Shown in pieces: positions 6,606-8,120 of a stretch of DNA of 8,120 nt; the first letter of the stretch is position 1; every line of letters begins with the position of its first letter. The position numbers were made by a program, and so were the translations under genes. The DNA is taken from contig VGCB01000101.1 of NCBI GenBank assembly GCA_016870235.1, forward strand, positions 1 to 8,120, given 5' to 3'. This DNA comes from Actinomycetota bacterium (GTDB lineage Bacteria; Actinomycetota; Thermoleophilia; Gaiellales; Gaiellaceae). The notes beneath the pieces are model-generated. The model made no database searches. It was given only the letters and a program-made list of their open reading frames with translations, and was not told where the DNA came from.

Positions 6606-8011
6606 GAGTCACGCGCGGACGCCTGCTCGGCGGCGCGGCGGCCTCGGCGCTCGGTGCTGCCGGCGTCTACGAGCTCGTCGACCGGATCGGCAGCAAGCCC
6701 GCCCGCCCGGCCGCGACCGGCACGCCGATCGAGCAGCACGTCCTCACAGGCGTGCGGATCGTCGACGACGCCGGCGTCGAGGTCGTCGTGCCCCCTTTGC
6801 ACCATCGCGTCGTCACGGCGTCCGTGCGCGCCGATCCCGGCCGCCGCGCCCTCCGGGACGCGCGCGCCGAGCTCGAGCGCCTGCTCGCTGCGCTGGACGC
6901 CGACTATCCGCCGACGCCGGCCGGGCTCGGCGTCACCGTTGCCTGGGGCCTTCCGTGGTTCCGCACCGCTCTCGGCGGCGCGCTCCTCGCGAAGCTCCCG
7001 CGCGACCGCCGCGCCACCGGCACGCGCGGGCGCGATGTCCTCGTGCTCGAGGACGCCGAGCGATTCCCGAGCGACCCCGACGACACGATCCTGGAGGCGA
7101 ACGACGTCGCCGTGCTCCTGCGCAGCGATCGGCTGGAGGCGATCGAGGATGCGCACGGGCGGCTCTTCGCCGGCGTCGGGCGCGAGCTCTTCCGGGTCAC
7201 GAGCATCCGCAAGGGCTTCGCCGGGGGCGGCTTCGACGGCGGCACCGGCATCCCCAAGCAGCGAGCGGTCGCGGCCGGGATCACAGGCGCGGAGCTGATC
7301 CCCGACGGCGCCGAGCTCTTCCTCGGCTTCACGTCCACGCAGAGCCACGCGCTCGGCCCGCCCGCGATCGCGAACTTCGAGACGCTCGGCTACGTCGAGC
7401 TCGGCGACTCCAGGCTCGTCGGCGGCACGCACATGCACCTCTCGCGCATCGACGAGAACCTCAACGCCTGGTATCTCAACTTCGACCACCGCGAGCGCCT
7501 CGACACGACGTTCCGACCCGGGCTCGACGTGCCGCCGGAGCAGCTGACCGTGCCGCAGGGCCCCGACGACGTCCAGACCGCCGACCAGCTCCGCGACGAC
7601 TACGCCCGCCACCGCCGGATCGGCCACTCCGGCTCGCTGCAGCCGGCGTCCCGCCTCGACCGCCAGACCGTGGGCCCCGACGGCACCGTCTACCCGAAGG
7701 GCACCGCCGTCCCCCACCGGGCCGACTTCAACACCCTCGACAACCCGTTCGCCTGGAGCGCGGATCCGGCGCGCGATCGCATGAGCGACGCCCCGTCCGC
7801 CGGCGTCCACTTCGTGATCTTCAACCCGACCTCCGACGACTTCCGCCGCGTCCGCCTCGCCATGGACGGCGTCCTCCCGGACGGGACGGAGCTCGGCTTC
7901 GACGCGCGCTCGCGCGGCCAGGGGTTCAACGCGATCCTCCGCACGACGCACCGGCAGAACTTCCTCGTGCCGCCCCGCGGCGAGCGCTCGTTCCCGCTCG
8001 TCCTTCCCTGA
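6602..8011 (+). CDS. Dyp-type peroxidase-like exported protein
   Basis: A 469-residue protein from GTG 6602, which overlaps the lipoprotein stop by GTGA. The N-terminus MRVTRGRLLGGAAASALGAA resembles a Tat signal peptide, but the arginines are split (R5-G6-R7) instead of adjacent. The body has features of dye-decolourising peroxidases: paired ferredoxin-like halves, and the GxxDG motif as GGFDG (209-213), whose Asp212 would be the distal catalytic residue, followed by GTGIPKQ. GGTHMHLSRIDENLNAW (274-290) fits the conserved GG-(S/T)-Y-x(3)-RRI-x(5)-W region. Candidates for the haem-binding His lie in IGHSGSL (His342) and PHRADFNTLDNPF (His372); I cannot decide which. VHFVIFNPTSDDF and QNFLVPPRG match the C-terminal strand and the FxVP region. 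The sequence is divergent, so a haem protein with another activity is possible. The frame is open far upstream, but the signal peptide and GTGA overlap fix the start. Confidence 0.65.
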   Translation: MRVTRGRLLGGAAASALGAAGVYELVDRIGSKPARPAATGTPIEQHVLTGVRIVDDAGVEVVVPPLHHRVVTASVRADPGRRALRDARAELERLLAALDADYPPTPAGLGVTVAWGLPWFRTALGGALLAKLPRDRRATGTRGRDVLVLEDAERFPSDPDDTILEANDVAVLLRSDRLEAIEDAHGRLFAGVGRELFRVTSIRKGFAGGGFDGGTGIPKQRAVAAGITGAELIPDGAELFLGFTSTQSHALGPPAIANFETLGYVELGDSRLVGGTHMHLSRIDENLNAWYLNFDHRERLDTTFRPGLDVPPEQLTVPQGPDDVQTADQLRDDYARHRRIGHSGSLQPASRLDRQTVGPDGTVYPKGTAVPHRADFNTLDNPFAWSADPARDRMSDAPSAGVHFVIFNPTSDDFRRVRLAMDGVLPDGTELGFDARSRGQGFNAILRTTHRQNFLVPPRGERSFPLVLP

Positions 8012-8080
8012 CCGCGTCCGAGCCGGCGGGAATACGTGCCCGCGTCCGGGTGTCCTCGTGGGTATGCCGGATCACACGAG

Positions 8081-8086
8081 AAGGAG
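8081..8086 (+). promoter_or_regulatory. ribosome binding site of the next gene
   Basis: AAGGAG at 8081-8086 (within GAGAAGGAG from 8078) is seven bases before the ATG at 8094. The 82-base gap after the peroxidase gene holds only a weak 5-bp pairing (8026-8030 with 8039-8043) and an imperfect direct repeat CCGCGTCCG (8012-8020 and 8040-8048). No clear promoter is seen. Confidence 0.6.
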
Positions 8087-8093
8087 TCATCGC

Positions 8094-8120
8094 ATGATCA
8101 GGACGCTCGTGCCGCGCCCG
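8094..8120 (+). CDS. start of an unidentified gene, cut by the window edge
   Basis: Only nine codons are present (MIRTLVPRP), beginning at ATG 8094 behind a strong AAGGAG. The good Shine-Dalgarno and spacing make a real start likely, in contrast to the apparently leaderless genes further left. Too little is visible to suggest a product. It lies 82 bases after the peroxidase gene in the same direction and could be a third member of that unit or independent. Confidence 0.55.

Noticed and set aside
6500..7951. A 483-codon minus-strand frame opposite the peroxidase-like gene
   Set aside because: Low-complexity Ala/Arg/Val/Asp composition with no signal or motif; the plus-strand frame carries a signal peptide and GxxDG motif.

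Overview
The window is G+C-rich (about 70% by eye), with strong G/C preference at third codon positions, GTG starts, TANNNT-type -10 boxes close to start codons, and a group III phosphofructokinase of the actinobacterial kind. This suggests a deep-branching high-GC actinobacterium, possibly of the Thermoleophilia; that placement is inference. No rRNA, tRNA, CRISPR or recognisable transposase is present.

Layout. (1) 2-1478, plus strand: the 3' end of a ComF-family phosphoribosyltransferase, a short-form ribosome hibernation factor (hpf), an unrecognised 167-aa protein whose only credible start is a CTG overlapping the hpf stop, and a possible 35-codon leader ORF that has a perfect Shine-Dalgarno and ends in a TGATG overlap with secA. 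(2) 1478-4150, plus strand: a complete secA (890 aa) with a C-terminal zinc-binding SEC-C motif. The order comF-hpf-secA is well known from other bacteria and anchors these calls. (3) 4142-4893: about 740 bases without a credible gene, between the converging 3' ends of secA and pfkA. It is packed with palindromes: a perfect 26-bp inverted repeat that includes the secA stop codon, then three copies (one inverted, two tandem) of an undescribed composite repeat. Each copy has a small invariant hairpin (H1), a GGTTCCC/GGGGAACC module and a long hairpin (H2) with a conserved loop. Stem differences between H2 copies are compensated. (4) 4894-5925, minus strand: pfkA, predicted ATP-dependent. (5) 5958-8011, plus strand: divergent from pfkA across only 32 bp, a two-gene unit of a small exported lipoprotein and a Dyp-peroxidase-like exported protein, overlapping by GTGA. 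(6) 8094-8120: the first nine codons of another gene with a strong ribosome binding site.

Functionally, the left part covers ribosome hibernation and Sec translocation, pfkA is glycolytic, and the right part is a probable cell-envelope lipoprotein/haem-peroxidase pair. The observations most worth pursuing are the composite repeat family, the possible secA leader ORF, the CTG-started gene coupled to hpf, and the apparently leaderless back-to-back promoters between pfkA and the lipoprotein gene.
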